A stretch of 64,000 bases of DNA from Pyrenopolyporus hunteri. Taxonomy: Eukaryota > Ascomycota > Sordariomycetes > Xylariales > Hypoxylaceae. Of the stretch, positions 50,441 to 61,349 are shown piece after piece. The DNA lies in assembly GCA_902806595.1 (NCBI GenBank), contig CADCXC010000038.1, positions 1,302,001 to 1,366,000 on the forward strand, written 5' to 3'. Under the pieces are notes generated by a model, which searched no databases, had not been told where the DNA came from, and saw nothing but the letters and a program-made list of their open reading frames with translations. The position numbers and the translations under genes were made by a program. Position 1 is the first letter of the stretch. Every line of letters begins with the position of its first letter.

Positions 50441-51602
50441 ACGACGCAATGCGGCTCATTATGTGTAGGCGAGGAGAAGAAAAGACGAGAAAACCAAGCG
50501 GCAGACGAGAAATCACGATAGGCTTTGGTAAATTAAGTCAGCTCTAGCCAACGCCAGGGATCCGCGTTGTCCGGGGAGACTTCCAGGGATGTAGAAGACA
50601 TCATATGGACGATGGGGCCATAACTTTCAAGCTAGGGATGATCGGTTTCGTTTCATATGTGGAGCGCAACCTTTTACATGGCAGATAAGGTTCAATACCC
50701 GTAATCAAGTATGTAGGTAGGTACCTATGTACTCAGGTATCCCGTTCCAATGTGGCGCCGTGGTAATACCCAGCTACCCAGCCACACGGTACCTATGTAT
50801 AATGACCTACATGTAATACCATCTTTTCTCGAGATTCTATGCGCGTCTATTTTTGTCGGTCGTTCTGTTGCGAAGGAAAAGCACGATATTAAGTGGACCA
50901 GGATACCAATCGATAAGTACCTACTGACATGTAGAGATACTGTATGTACCTAGGTACCTAATCTTAAGAAAAAAAAGGAAGTCCGACGTTGGTGAAATAC
51001 AATTTTATAAACATCTACGGTGTCGGTCGCACAGCCGCACATTAATTTACGCCCGTACCTACCTACCTATGTATCGACACTCCATGTAGTGGCCGAGCGC
51101 CCGTATATCCAATGTTCCGAATATTGTTGGATTTTACGAATCTTCCCACATCTAAATATACAGGGATGTATTGGTCTTGCTTACAGGATAGGGAGGTATA
51201 CATACCTAACTACCTACCTGTCGTATATACCTATCTAAGTACATCCCTCGTGGAAATACTTACATGTGCCTACGTACAGTACACGATGCAAGCCACAGAA
51301 GCATCCCTGTTCACATGCGTCACCAAAGCATCTTCACTTGCTACCTAATGCGTAAATGGGAAATGGCACAAGTATTACATAGAGAAACTTGCTCCGAGCT
51401 TCGACAAGGGTCTAAAAAAACTACATTTTCAACGTCATCGCCAGCCCGGCCTGCAAAAACTCCATTAACACGATAATAATGATTTCAACAGGGGCCATCG
51501 TAGGATGAAGTAGCCCGTGCCTCGGTACGAGTCTGGATTTCTTTTATCTTATTTCTCCTTTTTTTTTCTAATTCATCTCGTCGCCGCCCGCGCCGGCCCT
51601 CA

Positions 51603-51660
51603 TTGCAGATTGCAGATAGCAAATCGCAAATCGCAAATCGCAAGTCAAAAATTGCAAATC
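51603..51660. repeat. Short tandem repeat (TTGCAGA / AAATCGC units)
   Basis: Units ATTGCAGAT, ATAGCAAATCGC, AAATCGC, AAATCGC, AAGTC and ATTGCAAATC run in tandem, 45-100 bases before the start codon at 51706, so probably in the leader of that gene. Confidence 0.75.
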
Positions 51661-51705
51661 AAAGATCCGACCCAAGTACGACGTTCTCCCTCGTCCACCG
51701 CTATA

Positions 51706-52628
51706 ATGAGGATTTTCCTCCTCCCAATTTCAACCCGGCGAACTCTGCTCTACTGCCAAAAGCTGCAGGCCCTGCCGACGCAAAAGCAGACTCTCGTCGA
51801 CAAAGCTACGCGGCGTGCTGCCGAGCTCTGGGCTGGTTGGGAGAGGAAAGATAAAGGCTGGCAGAAGAAAGTAGTCGTTTACGGTAACTATCTACTCAGA
51901 AGAATTCCCTACGAGGAGTGGGCTCTCAAGTCAGTGCCTCCTCTGTCTACAAAGCGCAGAGAGGAAGAAGTATTGGGAAAAGACAAAAATGTTCTCATCT
52001 TCCCTGAGACCGTGATCCCTACGACCAAGGCATTAAACGTCCTGCAAACCCTCGGCACAGAGCGGGAATCGCTGCATAGATCTAGGTTAATGTGGTGTCT
52101 CATTGGGATGCCCATAAGCGCGCCATTTGCCCTCGTACCTATGTAGGTTCATGTCTTGCTCCGACTCACACACCCCGACTCATCTATCAAACACCTCGAA
52201 GCCTCTAACAAGCACGCGCTAGAATCCCCAACCTCCCTTTCTTCTACTTGGCGTACCGAGCCTGGTCGCATTGGCGAGCCCTCGCGGGTGGCAAGCACAT
52301 CAAGTTCCTCTGTGAAAATAATCTCCTGTCACTGTCGCCATCGCCGGTGCTTGACTCGATCTATCCTCCGCTCCTCCCCAACTCCCCTTCTTCCGAAGAA
52401 CGAATCCCGGACGCAGATAAAGAAAGCGCGTCCCCCACTGATGATTCGAAAGGCCCCGGGGAGGAGAAGATGTTACTTTCGCAAGAGAATGGCCGGCAGC
52501 TTGTCAAGGCACTAGAAATACCAGAACTTGAAGTCGAGCTTGAGCGGGCGATTTGGCAGGTCGAGACAGGGATTCAAAAGCAGAAGGGAGAAACATCCAA
52601 GCCGCCGGATACGGATGGATCCAGGTGA
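51706..52628 (+). CDS. Mitochondrial K+/H+ exchange-related protein (2 exons)
   Basis: Matches the fungal family of mitochondrial K+-H+ exchange-related proteins (Pfam Mit_KHE1), thought to help potassium/proton balance across the inner membrane. Exons 51706-52142 and 52223-52628 join in frame to 280 aa. Seen: MRIFLLPISTRRTLLYCQK at the N-terminus, ELWAGWERKDKGWQKKVVVYGN, RIPYEEWALKSVP, and, spanning the intron, APFALVP/IIPNLPFFYLAYRAWSHW, a hydrophobic stretch likely in the membrane, then GGKHIKFL and a Pro/Ser/Glu-rich disordered tail. Without the splice the first exon runs into a stop at 52144. The upstream in-frame Met at 51517 is rejected because the conserved family start is the MRIFLLP Met. 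It is convergent with the small tail-anchored gene about 200 bases away. Confidence 0.85.
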
Positions 52629-52831
52629 TGTCGCATTAGGCCAAAATACAACGTCTGAACGAAACTTATAACGATGAGCGACGTGTGATGACAAGATCAT
52701 GAACTTATGGAAAAGGGTTAACTGGGCAGGCTTCAGGCGATATATTAACCAGCTTCGCTCCTCCGTCACGGCGATATACGAGCGGCGAAGTGAGGTTACC
52801 CACGATCCATATAAGCAATAGATATGACTGT

Positions 52832-53377
52832 TTATGTTCGCCAAGAATGGGCCCTACCAACCATACGCATTGCCAACAGAATCCCGGCGAGGCACAGGAA
52901 TCCTATCATCAATATTAAACGCCTTGTCCCCAATGAGTGCGAAATATGGATTGTTTCCGGTAGCCAGTCTCCGCGGTAGTCGCCATTGACAAGTGCCTGC
53001 TTCTCCATATCTATCTTCTGCATACCCGGCTCGAAGTCGCGATATTCTGCAGAGCCGACGGCCGAGTGATACACCGGAGTGGCGCGAGCCGGATAAGGGC
53101 CTTCCTTTTGCCATGTCGCTTTAGTGTCAACACCTTCTCGCACCCTTTGCGTGCGACCTATGAAGCCAGCATCCCCCGAAGACATTGACCTCCATGCTAC
53201 CGCCGCCTTTTGGCGCAACAATATTTGGGTTGGGCTCTTTTCGCGCCGTGTAACTGGTAAGGAATAGTCCCTCCGTATATATTGTTTCGACGCTCCGGAG
53301 TTTGATGGGTTCAGCGGCGAAGGAATTAAAGGCGTGTATGTTCCTCTAGGAGACGCGCCCCAATAAGCCATATTCAT
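52832..53377 (-). CDS. Small tail-anchored membrane protein, unknown function
   Basis: Single-exon frame of 181 aa; the second Met at 53371 (MAYWG) is an equally good start. The N-terminal about 150 residues are soluble, Pro/Ser/Arg-rich and have no known domain (GTYTPLIPSPLNPSNSG, REKSPTQILLRQKAAVAWRS, TPVYHSAVGSAEYRDFEPG). One hydrophobic segment near the C-terminus (about 153-172, LILMIGFLCLAGILLAMRMV) is followed by a short RAHSW tail, giving a tail-anchored layout. It has no signal peptide. I do not recognise the family; the evidence is a long open frame and the clear membrane segment, so it may be lineage-specific. Confidence 0.6.
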   Translation of the reverse strand: MNMAYWGASPRGTYTPLIPSPLNPSNSGASKQYIRRDYSLPVTRREKSPTQILLRQKAAVAWRSMSSGDAGFIGRTQRVREGVDTKATWQKEGPYPARATPVYHSAVGSAEYRDFEPGMQKIDMEKQALVNGDYRGDWLPETIHISHSLGTRRLILMIGFLCLAGILLAMRMVGRAHSWRT

Positions 53378-55115
53378 ATCGCTGTATTATACCCGCGCAG
53401 AAAGAGACGTAGGAGGGGCTTCGAGGTGCCTTTAAGCTTACCCAGAGAGCTTGCCCAAGGAGTTATGTTCTCGAGATTCCCAAACAAAGAAGTCAGAGAT
53501 AACAACGAGTGCACTGCCGCATCGACATCCCGTTTGTGGTACCAATAGGCGCTCGATTGCTCTCTTCTCGAGCAGTTTCATGTCTCGCCTCCCTTGCGTC
53601 CACCTTTCAATTAAAGCGAAGCCGCACCCAGTCGATTAAACTCACGAGAATAGTTGCTTCTAAACGAACCAAGAATGCACCCAGACCGTTTAAATCGACC
53701 TTTCTCTAGAAGAGGCCAAGTTGCCCCCAACGATTAAGTACGCTGGTTATCTGTTTAGCCGCCAACGTAATATAGTTCTAGAGCCTTACTCATTTTCCGG
53801 TACAACTTCACGGAATTCGTCAGACCTCCTGCTAATTCCCCCTCGGGTAACATCGCAGCAGCAACTTACTAAGATCATACCCGACAAGTACAGATGCGAA
53901 AAGCATTCGAGAGTAGACGTAATAGTAATATTCACATGTCATCCTCGCATTAAGCTACCGACATATACAGTAATTATAACTTATTTAAGAATGTGCCCCG
54001 AAAGTCACTAAGGATAACAGCTTATGTACTATATCCACACTCTCAATTATGTAGGTAGGTAGTTATTGTCCACGGCAATATCAATTTACAACGTGGGTGA
54101 GGCTAGAAGCTCCACGGCAGCCAGCCTAAATGCACCGAGCTTAATACCCCATATTCAAGCAGCAGAGTGTGGATAAATAGTAGAATTCTTTAGCTCAAAG
54201 TGGAACAGCCAGCGAGTGAAAAGAATCGATAACCATGACTGTGCTAAATGAGTTAGCTTCCTCATGATTAGAGAAATTCATGTCGAAATACTATCGAATG
54301 ATGCTTGGGGAAGGGGATCTCGTGACATTAAGGTACCGGAACGTTTACCATTCAGAAATATGGGCGGAGTCTGGAGTGCAATTGTCCTTGGCGTCACGAC
54401 GGTCCTTGTCGTGATCCCTAAAAGTCTGAACCGGCTCCGGCAGACCTCTAGACCGGTGCGATGTGAAACGATGCCCAAAAGATCCTACAAGATTAGCTCG
54501 GTCCTGGAAGCTACCCCGGGATAACATCACCTCAAGCCTGTTATTTCTATATGCATATATAGCGAAGTCTGAAGTAGAGTTGTCAACCCGCTTCCGAGTA
54601 GATCAGGAGGCTTGGCGTTATCACCAAACCCTAGGCAGCCCAGCGATGCTCTCGCTCTCCATGAATTCATGCGATCTCCAGTGTTAGCTATCTTATGATA
54701 ATATAATGCGAGTTTCCAAGCTGAATAGCGTTTCAGTCCAGGCGCCATACTGTTGGTGTTCTACGCTTTTTAGAGTAGGGGGCCGTAGAACATCAGAGAT
54801 ATAAGGGATGTGAACGAATATATAATCCATTATTCGCTACGCCCGGGAGCCTCGTTCCACCCTCCTTGACGGCTATATATCATTAGACGTCTCCGGTCCG
54901 GGCCTTACATTCATTAGAGGTACAGCTCCTACAGACCTTAGGTTCTTTTCAGTTGTCACTAACAGATGGTAGCTGTGCTCCTTCAATTCTCTTCCTCCAT
55001 TTAATCACCGTTTGAAAGTAGGTATTCTAATACACTAACCGTATTTAAAGTAAGCTGAAAGATAAATCTAGCGGTACTTCAATTACATCACCTTAATGCT
55101 AGTTGCGACGACGAA
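53378..55115. other. Intergenic, 1.7 kb
   Basis: Upstream of both the tail-anchored gene (minus) and the first secreted-protein gene (plus). AT-rich, with one TAGGTAGGTAG motif at about 54052. Small frames at 53721-54011 and 54264-54524 have no recognisable features and are not called. Confidence 0.55.
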
Positions 55116-55834
55116 ATGAGGTTCACCACGGGTCCCCTTTTCGCTACGCTGGCGTTGGCCGCCTACTTGCCTAGCATTCTTGCTACTGGGGAGCTTGATG
55201 CAGGCAAGGGCTCACTCGCTGTGCTCAAGCGCGAGTTGGCCAACAATGGCACTGCAGGGGTAAACGGCACCGAGGAGGTTGACGTTGGCCAGGGTGAAGG
55301 AAATGATAACCAGGACGAGAACGCTAACGAAGAGGAAGACGCCAATGACCAAGAGAATGCAGATGACGAGGACCAGAATCAGGATAACAAGGACGACGAA
55401 AACAACGAGGATGGAAACGATGACAAGAACAACGGGGACAACCTTGACGGTATCAACATCGACGAGAACGATGTCGAGGGCAGCCTTCTGCAGAACATTG
55501 GAAACCTCATGCTTCTCCTCGGTATTTGCGACTTCAATATCGGCAGTATCAGCAACATCGGCATTGGCAACCAGATTCAGCTACTTCTCCAGCTTCAGCA
55601 GCTTCAGCAGCTCCAGCAACTTGGCATCGTCAATTCGTTTTCCATCGAGCAGCTCCTCCGACAGGGTGTTCTCTTGAACAACTTCAACTCCAGTAAGTGC
55701 TCCCGAACAGCGCAGATATGCTGGAAGTCGCTTATTAACGGCGTCAAGATGTTATCAAGCGGACTGTTAGCGCATCCGTGAAGCAGGCCGCCCGTGAGAA
55801 AAAGCGCAACATTGCGGCCGTGAAACAGTGTTAG
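55116..55834 (+). CDS. Secreted acidic protein with Gln/Leu repeat, paralogue 1 (2 exons)
   Basis: Exons 55116-55692 and 55749-55834 (phase 1 intron of 56 bp) give 220 aa. Residues 1-23 (MRFTTGPLFATLALAAYLPS...) are a signal peptide. A dibasic KR at about 38-39 could be a Kex2 site. There are two Asn-Gly-Thr sequons, then a long acidic stretch of Asp, Glu, Asn and Gln (about 52-113), and a C-terminal hydrophobic part. That part holds NIGNLMLLLGICDFNIGSISNIG, a repeat QIQLLLQLQQLQQLQQLG, and SIEQLLRQGVLLNNFN. Exon 2 adds a basic tail with KR and REKKR, ending in Cys. Intron phase and position and the QLQQ core match the gene at 58136, so the two are probably tandem paralogues. I recall similar secreted proteins of unknown function in other Sordariomycetes. 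No function can be assigned. Confidence 0.75.
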
Positions 55835-58135
55835 AACAAGGGTGTTTAATGGACCGTTCTGCTATCTAGGTGGTTGGCAATACTTGGTCTTTGAGGAGCA
55901 GTGCTGGACAATCATTGTCGAGTCGTTCCCAGTTTCCTTCGGGACGACGCTTAGGGGAAATTCCTCCTTACCGAGATTATAGTAGATATATGAACATGTA
56001 CGATATTTAATTCAAATGACCTGCTTTTCACGGAATAGTAGTTATTAACAAAATACCAAAGCAGAGTGTCAATCACTGTTAAGTAAGGTTAGGGACGCCA
56101 ATTTCATACGTGAGTCGAGAGAAAAGCGCTGCAGCTGCTTCTACACACGTAGATCGGTACATGTACGGAATATTCCGTGTATATAAGGCCCTTGACAGAC
56201 CCATCCATTGCGGTAATTAATTATACTGGCCCTCGTAGCGCCACGAAGACTCTATGTGGTTACCCAGATAATCACAAGTGACAACAGGTAAAATGAAGTG
56301 AGGAAAGCTAAATCGTTTCGATTCAACATGTTCAGATGAACAGAGGGATTACGCCAGAATACCACCACGAACCCCGTGCCACGTTCGGATACGTCAAGTT
56401 CCAGTGTAGCCGTGATGAATCTATTCATGACAGCTAAAAGAGGTACAACCATGTCCCATCCCTGTGCATCGCATCTGTAACACATCCGATATCCAGGCAC
56501 GGCAATCTAGGGTAGGGTAGCATGCGAAACCCCGGACTGGAGGTTGGATAGGCCGGGGTCTAGACGCTTTTAGTGTTGCGCCGGGAGTCTCTGGGGAGTG
56601 GGATGGACCCCTCCCCCTCGTTGCTTGATCTGGGGCCTCGACGAATGCTTGAAGATGCCAGGATGTGCTATGATTTTTTTTTTTTTATAATACACTGGGT
56701 TAGTAAAACCGTTTAGGACGAAGTCTTAGATGTCCTATTGTTGAAAGCTTAAAAAGCAAAAAATTGAAAATGCCGTGGGTAGTCTGCCTATGGGATTAAC
56801 GTGGTTGAGGAACCCGAACCCAGTCCTGAGATGCCGACTAACCGGCGTCATCCTCAGGGCGAAAGATGCCATTTACCCTGCATTGAACCCCTGCCCTGTC
56901 TGGTTAAGACTTTGCCAAGAAGTTGACAGCGCTTTGGCCGTAGCCATCACTCAACTTCAACTCGTCTATAGTATAGACCATGGCAAGTTTAGGTCCATGT
57001 ATATCCAGCTAAGATCAAGCACCATGGCGGTAAGGGTAGAAGCGAGACGTACCACTTGACGTGAGGACCATATCCCTTCTTTTTTTCCTCATATGTGCTT
57101 TGCTTATACCCATTGACAAGCGCTAGGGGAAGGGACAGCAATCCTTGACGGCGATCAAGCGAGTTGGTGATGTAGCTTAATGTATTAACGCCGGCGGGAC
57201 ACAAACTCACATGCGAAAATTCTCTACTAGCTGAGGTATTCTTCAACATACGGTACATGGCAGATGGTTCCCATGGTTAGGTCTCGCTCAGACTAAGGTT
57301 ATCTAGACGGGTGCTAACGTCCTTCAGATCTGCCTCCCGATCTACGCTCTGGCTCCGGCCCAAAGGGCTTCCGTGCTCGAATATTCAAACATAGGTAGCC
57401 TACCCCTTTAGGCGGGAGACGTTAATATGGGATGAGCCGCGATGGGCTCTTCTACCTGTTGCTCTTAAGTCCCCAACTAAGGACACATCAGGGGCCTTTA
57501 GCTAGTAGGACTCGCATCTATGCAAGGTCATGGTTACCATGGTGCCATCGTAGTTAATCCATCAAGCTATTCTCACTAGCTAACTCTAGAAAGTGCCTGT
57601 TCTTAATATGCCCTCCTGGACACGGCACGTTTTACCATCCGTGTATCCGCCTGACAATGTATACATCCTGATACGCACCGGAAGTTCCTTTCAACAACAT
57701 TCCGGATTATTATTGTCTCTTGAAGTTCTTGGCGTTGTTTCTAGGCTCTATGCCATCCGATCAACACGAGATGCCACTTGGTATAAGATGATGTTCGCTT
57801 CAGCTAGATCTATCACTTCCATTTAGCCATTCTAACCATCAGTTCAAAGACATCTTCAGAATCTCTCAACCCATTCTTTCATTCGTTCCTTCAGAGGCAA
57901 GTTTACGATGTTTACCACAACCCCTGATCCGATCATTTCGGCTAACTTTGGGATAGCTGTGCTCGTTGTTCATTTCACTCTTTAAATACATTCATTAGAA
58001 CTTCCGAGGTAAGTCGAATTATGACTGCTATTCTTGGGCAATGACGAAAATTGGTTAGGGGGCTAACTGGTCTACACAGCTGTGCTCATATCATCTAATC
58101 TTTTAATCTTTCAACCCTCACTACGCTTAGACAAC
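55835..58135. other. Intergenic, 2.3 kb, between the two secreted-protein genes
   Basis: No gene is supported. A T14 run lies at about 56674-56687. Small frames, for example at 56775-57059, show no domain. The last 200 bases are the CT-rich promoter of the second secreted-protein gene. Confidence 0.55.
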
Positions 58136-58670
58136 ATGAAGCCTACTACTCTCTTCGTCAGCGCTCTCGCTGCCGTCGCTAGTGCTGCCCCCACTACATG
58201 TTCTCAGAAGCGAGGCGTGGTTGACCTTGGCTCGTTCAACAACTTTGGCTTTGCCAACCAGGACCTCCAGTACCTGCTCGCCATCAATGGTTTCGATCTG
58301 CAGGCTTTTGCCCAGCTCGCCGCCTTCAACAACCTTAACATTGGTGGCTTTCAGAGCCTGTTCGTCAACAACGTCTTCGACATCAACGCCCTCCTCCAGC
58401 TGCAACAGATCGCTCTCCTGTCTCAGCTCGGTGGCCTCGGCATCTTCGGCAACTTCGACCTCAGCAGCCTTCAGCTGAACGTCTTCGACCTTGGCCTCAT
58501 TAACGGGATTGGGGGCTTCGACATTTCCTCCATCATCGACCAGACCCTTGCTCCTCAAATCCAAGCCATCATCCAACAGACGCGTAGGTACTCCCCCCAA
58601 GAGCATTCGAAATCGCCGTGGAGCTAATAGTATTTTGGCAGAGCTAAGCGCCGTCGTCCTCAAGGAGTAG
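58136..58670 (+). CDS. Secreted Asn/Leu-rich protein, paralogue 2 (2 exons)
   Basis: Exons 58136-58583 and 58642-58670 (phase 1 intron of 58 bp) give 158 aa. Residues 1-18 (MKPTTLFVSALAAVASAA) are a signal peptide, so this Met is preferred to the in-frame one at 58082. A KR pair at 25-26 could be a Kex2 site. The rest is a repetitive hydrophobic pattern of Asn, Gln, Leu, Phe and Gly: GSFNNFGFANQDLQYLL, FAQLAAFNNLNIGGFQSLF, INALLQLQQIALLSQLGGLG, FGNFDLSSLQLNVFDLG and GGFDISSIID. An alternative acceptor two bases downstream would give a longer basic tail starting KRRR. It lacks the acidic stretch of paralogue 1 but shares the QLQQ core, intron phase and site near the C-terminus. Function unknown. 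Confidence 0.72.
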
Positions 58671-61349
58671 ACAGACTACGATGTCTAGAAGCACATCTGA
58701 TATCATGGTCGCTGTTGGTGGAGCGGGGCATAGAAATGGAGCAGAGTAGACAATACCCACCCAGATATGATCAAGAGTCATTGGGAACTCATCTCTCATG
58801 TTCTACCTACAGCTACGGATAACGCTATGTAACAAGCCGGTTGCGGGTCTTCGGTCAGGGTAGAAGGGAGCAGCATAGCATAGTAAGGGTTGAGGGTATC
58901 AGAGTGGGACCTGTTGAGTTTCTGGAGATAATTCTTATGTCTACTCTTAATGGGGATAATTCATCAACATTTGGCTCGATGGCACTTCTAATATTTGGCG
59001 AGCTATTAGCTTTGAGTCACAAGTGATGACGACGCCTAAGATATAATATGTTTTACGAACGAACCTTATGAACGTTTACTCCCTTGTTGTGAAACTTCGG
59101 GTGTGTTTACCAAACACATATGAATAACGGATACCATCTAGAAAACCATGAGTTAGTTAGGGTTGCCACGTTTCTCCGATTACTGGTCAGCTAATCAGAT
59201 TTCATAATGTAGGTATATTGTGAATGATTCTAAAGTTAGTCACAAAATAATACCTACGCTTTTGACTCGCCAATTTTGAGCACCTCGTTCGTACGTGTTG
59301 GGCGTTTTACCGTCGCAAGAAGCGACTGGGTTGACATGGTGAGCGTTGAATTAATATCGAGGGTGTGTACGGTAGATGAAATTAGAATTGAATCAGCACT
59401 TTTGATGTCATCATAGGCGCGTAGCAATTACGCACTATCACAATATTGATACGCTGTAACTTGCGGCCAACAGGTGCTGGTAGCCCGTGCATACGACGAC
59501 GGGAGCGAATTATTCATAGCGGACAAGAACGCTACCACTTCATAAAGGATCCAATCATCTGCCCAAGCGGACTTGATCCAGGTAATGCAGCGATCTTCAC
59601 TTCATATGCAAGCCTTGTGAACTACCGGCATCCCGTCCAAACCTACCTGTATTAAGCATGTCTTTGATCCTTAGATGTATATGGTTATGGGGAAAGGCGG
59701 CCGACGAATAGCCTGGGGGACGCATCTTCGTATCCCCAATCTCACACAACTCGGCTCGAAGCGGATACGGCTTCATATTTCGGTCTTCGTCGCTAGGGTG
59801 TTTAGTATTGGCTTAGGCCGGTTCCTGTGTGGGGGTTTTCGTTGGCTTGTTTGATAAGAAAACCGCGTAATATATTGAGAATAACGTCTCAAGCGGGTAT
59901 TCAAAAGAAAAGGACGGTCTCGGGAGATAGAATTTCTTGAACACGGATCTGGGCCCTCGCATTTTCAAGCCTTCTCAATATCGCCGCATTTCTTGTCATC
60001 ATGCCCAACAGCCTTACCCGTCCCTTCTGGATGCCCAACGCACATTATTGATTTAGCTACGCTGTCGGTATTTGTGACACAATCAAAGTACGCCCCAATT
60101 CGGCGCTTGGCACCCAGTGGAAACTCTCAACCGGAGTTACCAAGAGAGCGAGCGTCATAGAACAAGTAAAACCAACATGACCGAGCAAGCGGTGGGAACT
60201 GCCAGTCGGTCTTGGCCCTCAGTTGGTGGTGGGGGGCCAGTCGGGTCGGCTTAGGGGAAAGCCATGCCGGTCTAGAGCCAACGGGAAGCGATCTACAAAA
60301 GCCAAGAAGATACGATCTGGGAAATTGTCAGTTGTCAGCCTTTTCTTACTATTGTATTTTCGTGCCTTGGCTGCTCAAGAGGATCTCATCCTGCATGATC
60401 GGGAGCGAAGAGATCGTGGGTTTTTATTTATTAATGGGTTTGGGGTATCAGCTCCCTCTTCACGGATGCTGCGGTGCGTAGGGTCGTCTCAGCCACTGAG
60501 CCCACGCGTCGAGTTCCAGGCCAGGGTCGGGAAGTGCCGTCTACATGCCTGCATTAGATAAATATCACAGTACATATCACATTAAATCTTAAGTAGGTGG
60601 TAGGCACTTAGCAGCGGTGATGAGTGGGTTGGATTTACACGGACACACGGGACTGTCTTGACTGTTTACTTGACGACGACGGGTACTGAACGATGATTCA
60701 GATGCCACTTTGCCAATGGACATCTCGGACCCCGATCTCTCCCCCATGATGCAATAAGATTATCGGTTCTACCCCCCGATTTTCGCCGCCCTGCGTCCGG
60801 ATAAGGCAATGGGGAGATTTATTAACTAGACTCCGTAAGCATACGGCTCCAACAGACCATCCTTCGGGCTACAAGATTCGCAGCTTCAAGGGTGGAACCC
60901 CCGTGTAAGACGTGTCACTCGAACGAGCTGATTTACGCATCCTACACCCCCCCGGGGCAGTGCACCTCTATTCCTTACAATTGGCTATATGTACGCTTTG
61001 TTCATCCTACGGCTGGGCTAAACTAGTATATGGGAGATCCGTGAAATTACTGCGAGAGCCCGTACTGTCCTTTGGCCTGCAGTGGCTGGAACAGCAACCA
61101 CCTTGGCAAAAGCAAAGCCTACTATCGTTTACTTGGCTCTGTTGAGGGTACGCCGTAGCCCCCTTCGCTCCTAGGCAAATAATACCTTATACTTACCTTA
61201 TACTTTATCGTTTGCTTTGCGTGATGGGTCTGTGGCTGTAGTTTTTATGAATCGATTTGAGCTTTAGTTTCGTTCGATACATTTTTCTAGCTTATTCCGA
61301 GCTCGAGATAACAAATCTTGAGGCTCTCCCACTCACCTCACCCCTCGCC
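58671..61349. other. Intergenic, 2.7 kb
   Basis: No gene is supported. The 60100-60560 stretch is GC-richer and has overlapping small frames (60212-60561) with no domain. The TAGGTA motif is rare here compared with the rest of the window. Confidence 0.55.

Larger units (their letters stand above)
49808..51705. other. Intergenic, 1.9 kb, between divergent genes
   Basis: Shared upstream region of the Srf1-like gene (minus) and the K+/H+ exchange-related gene (plus). It includes an AT-rich imperfect repeat (50383-50440), TAGGTA motifs (50710-50735, 50945-50960, 51055-51070, 51195-51240) and a short tandem repeat just before the downstream start. No gene is supported. Confidence 0.55.

Noticed and set aside
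51517..51705. Longer N-terminus for the K+/H+ exchange-related protein
   Set aside because: This extension is a translation of a pyrimidine-rich leader and a tandem repeat; the family start matches the Met at 51706.
60212..60561. Two overlapping plus-strand frames of 89 and 112 codons
   Set aside because: No signal peptide or domain, no upstream promoter-like sequence, and the overlapping frames are equally unconvincing.
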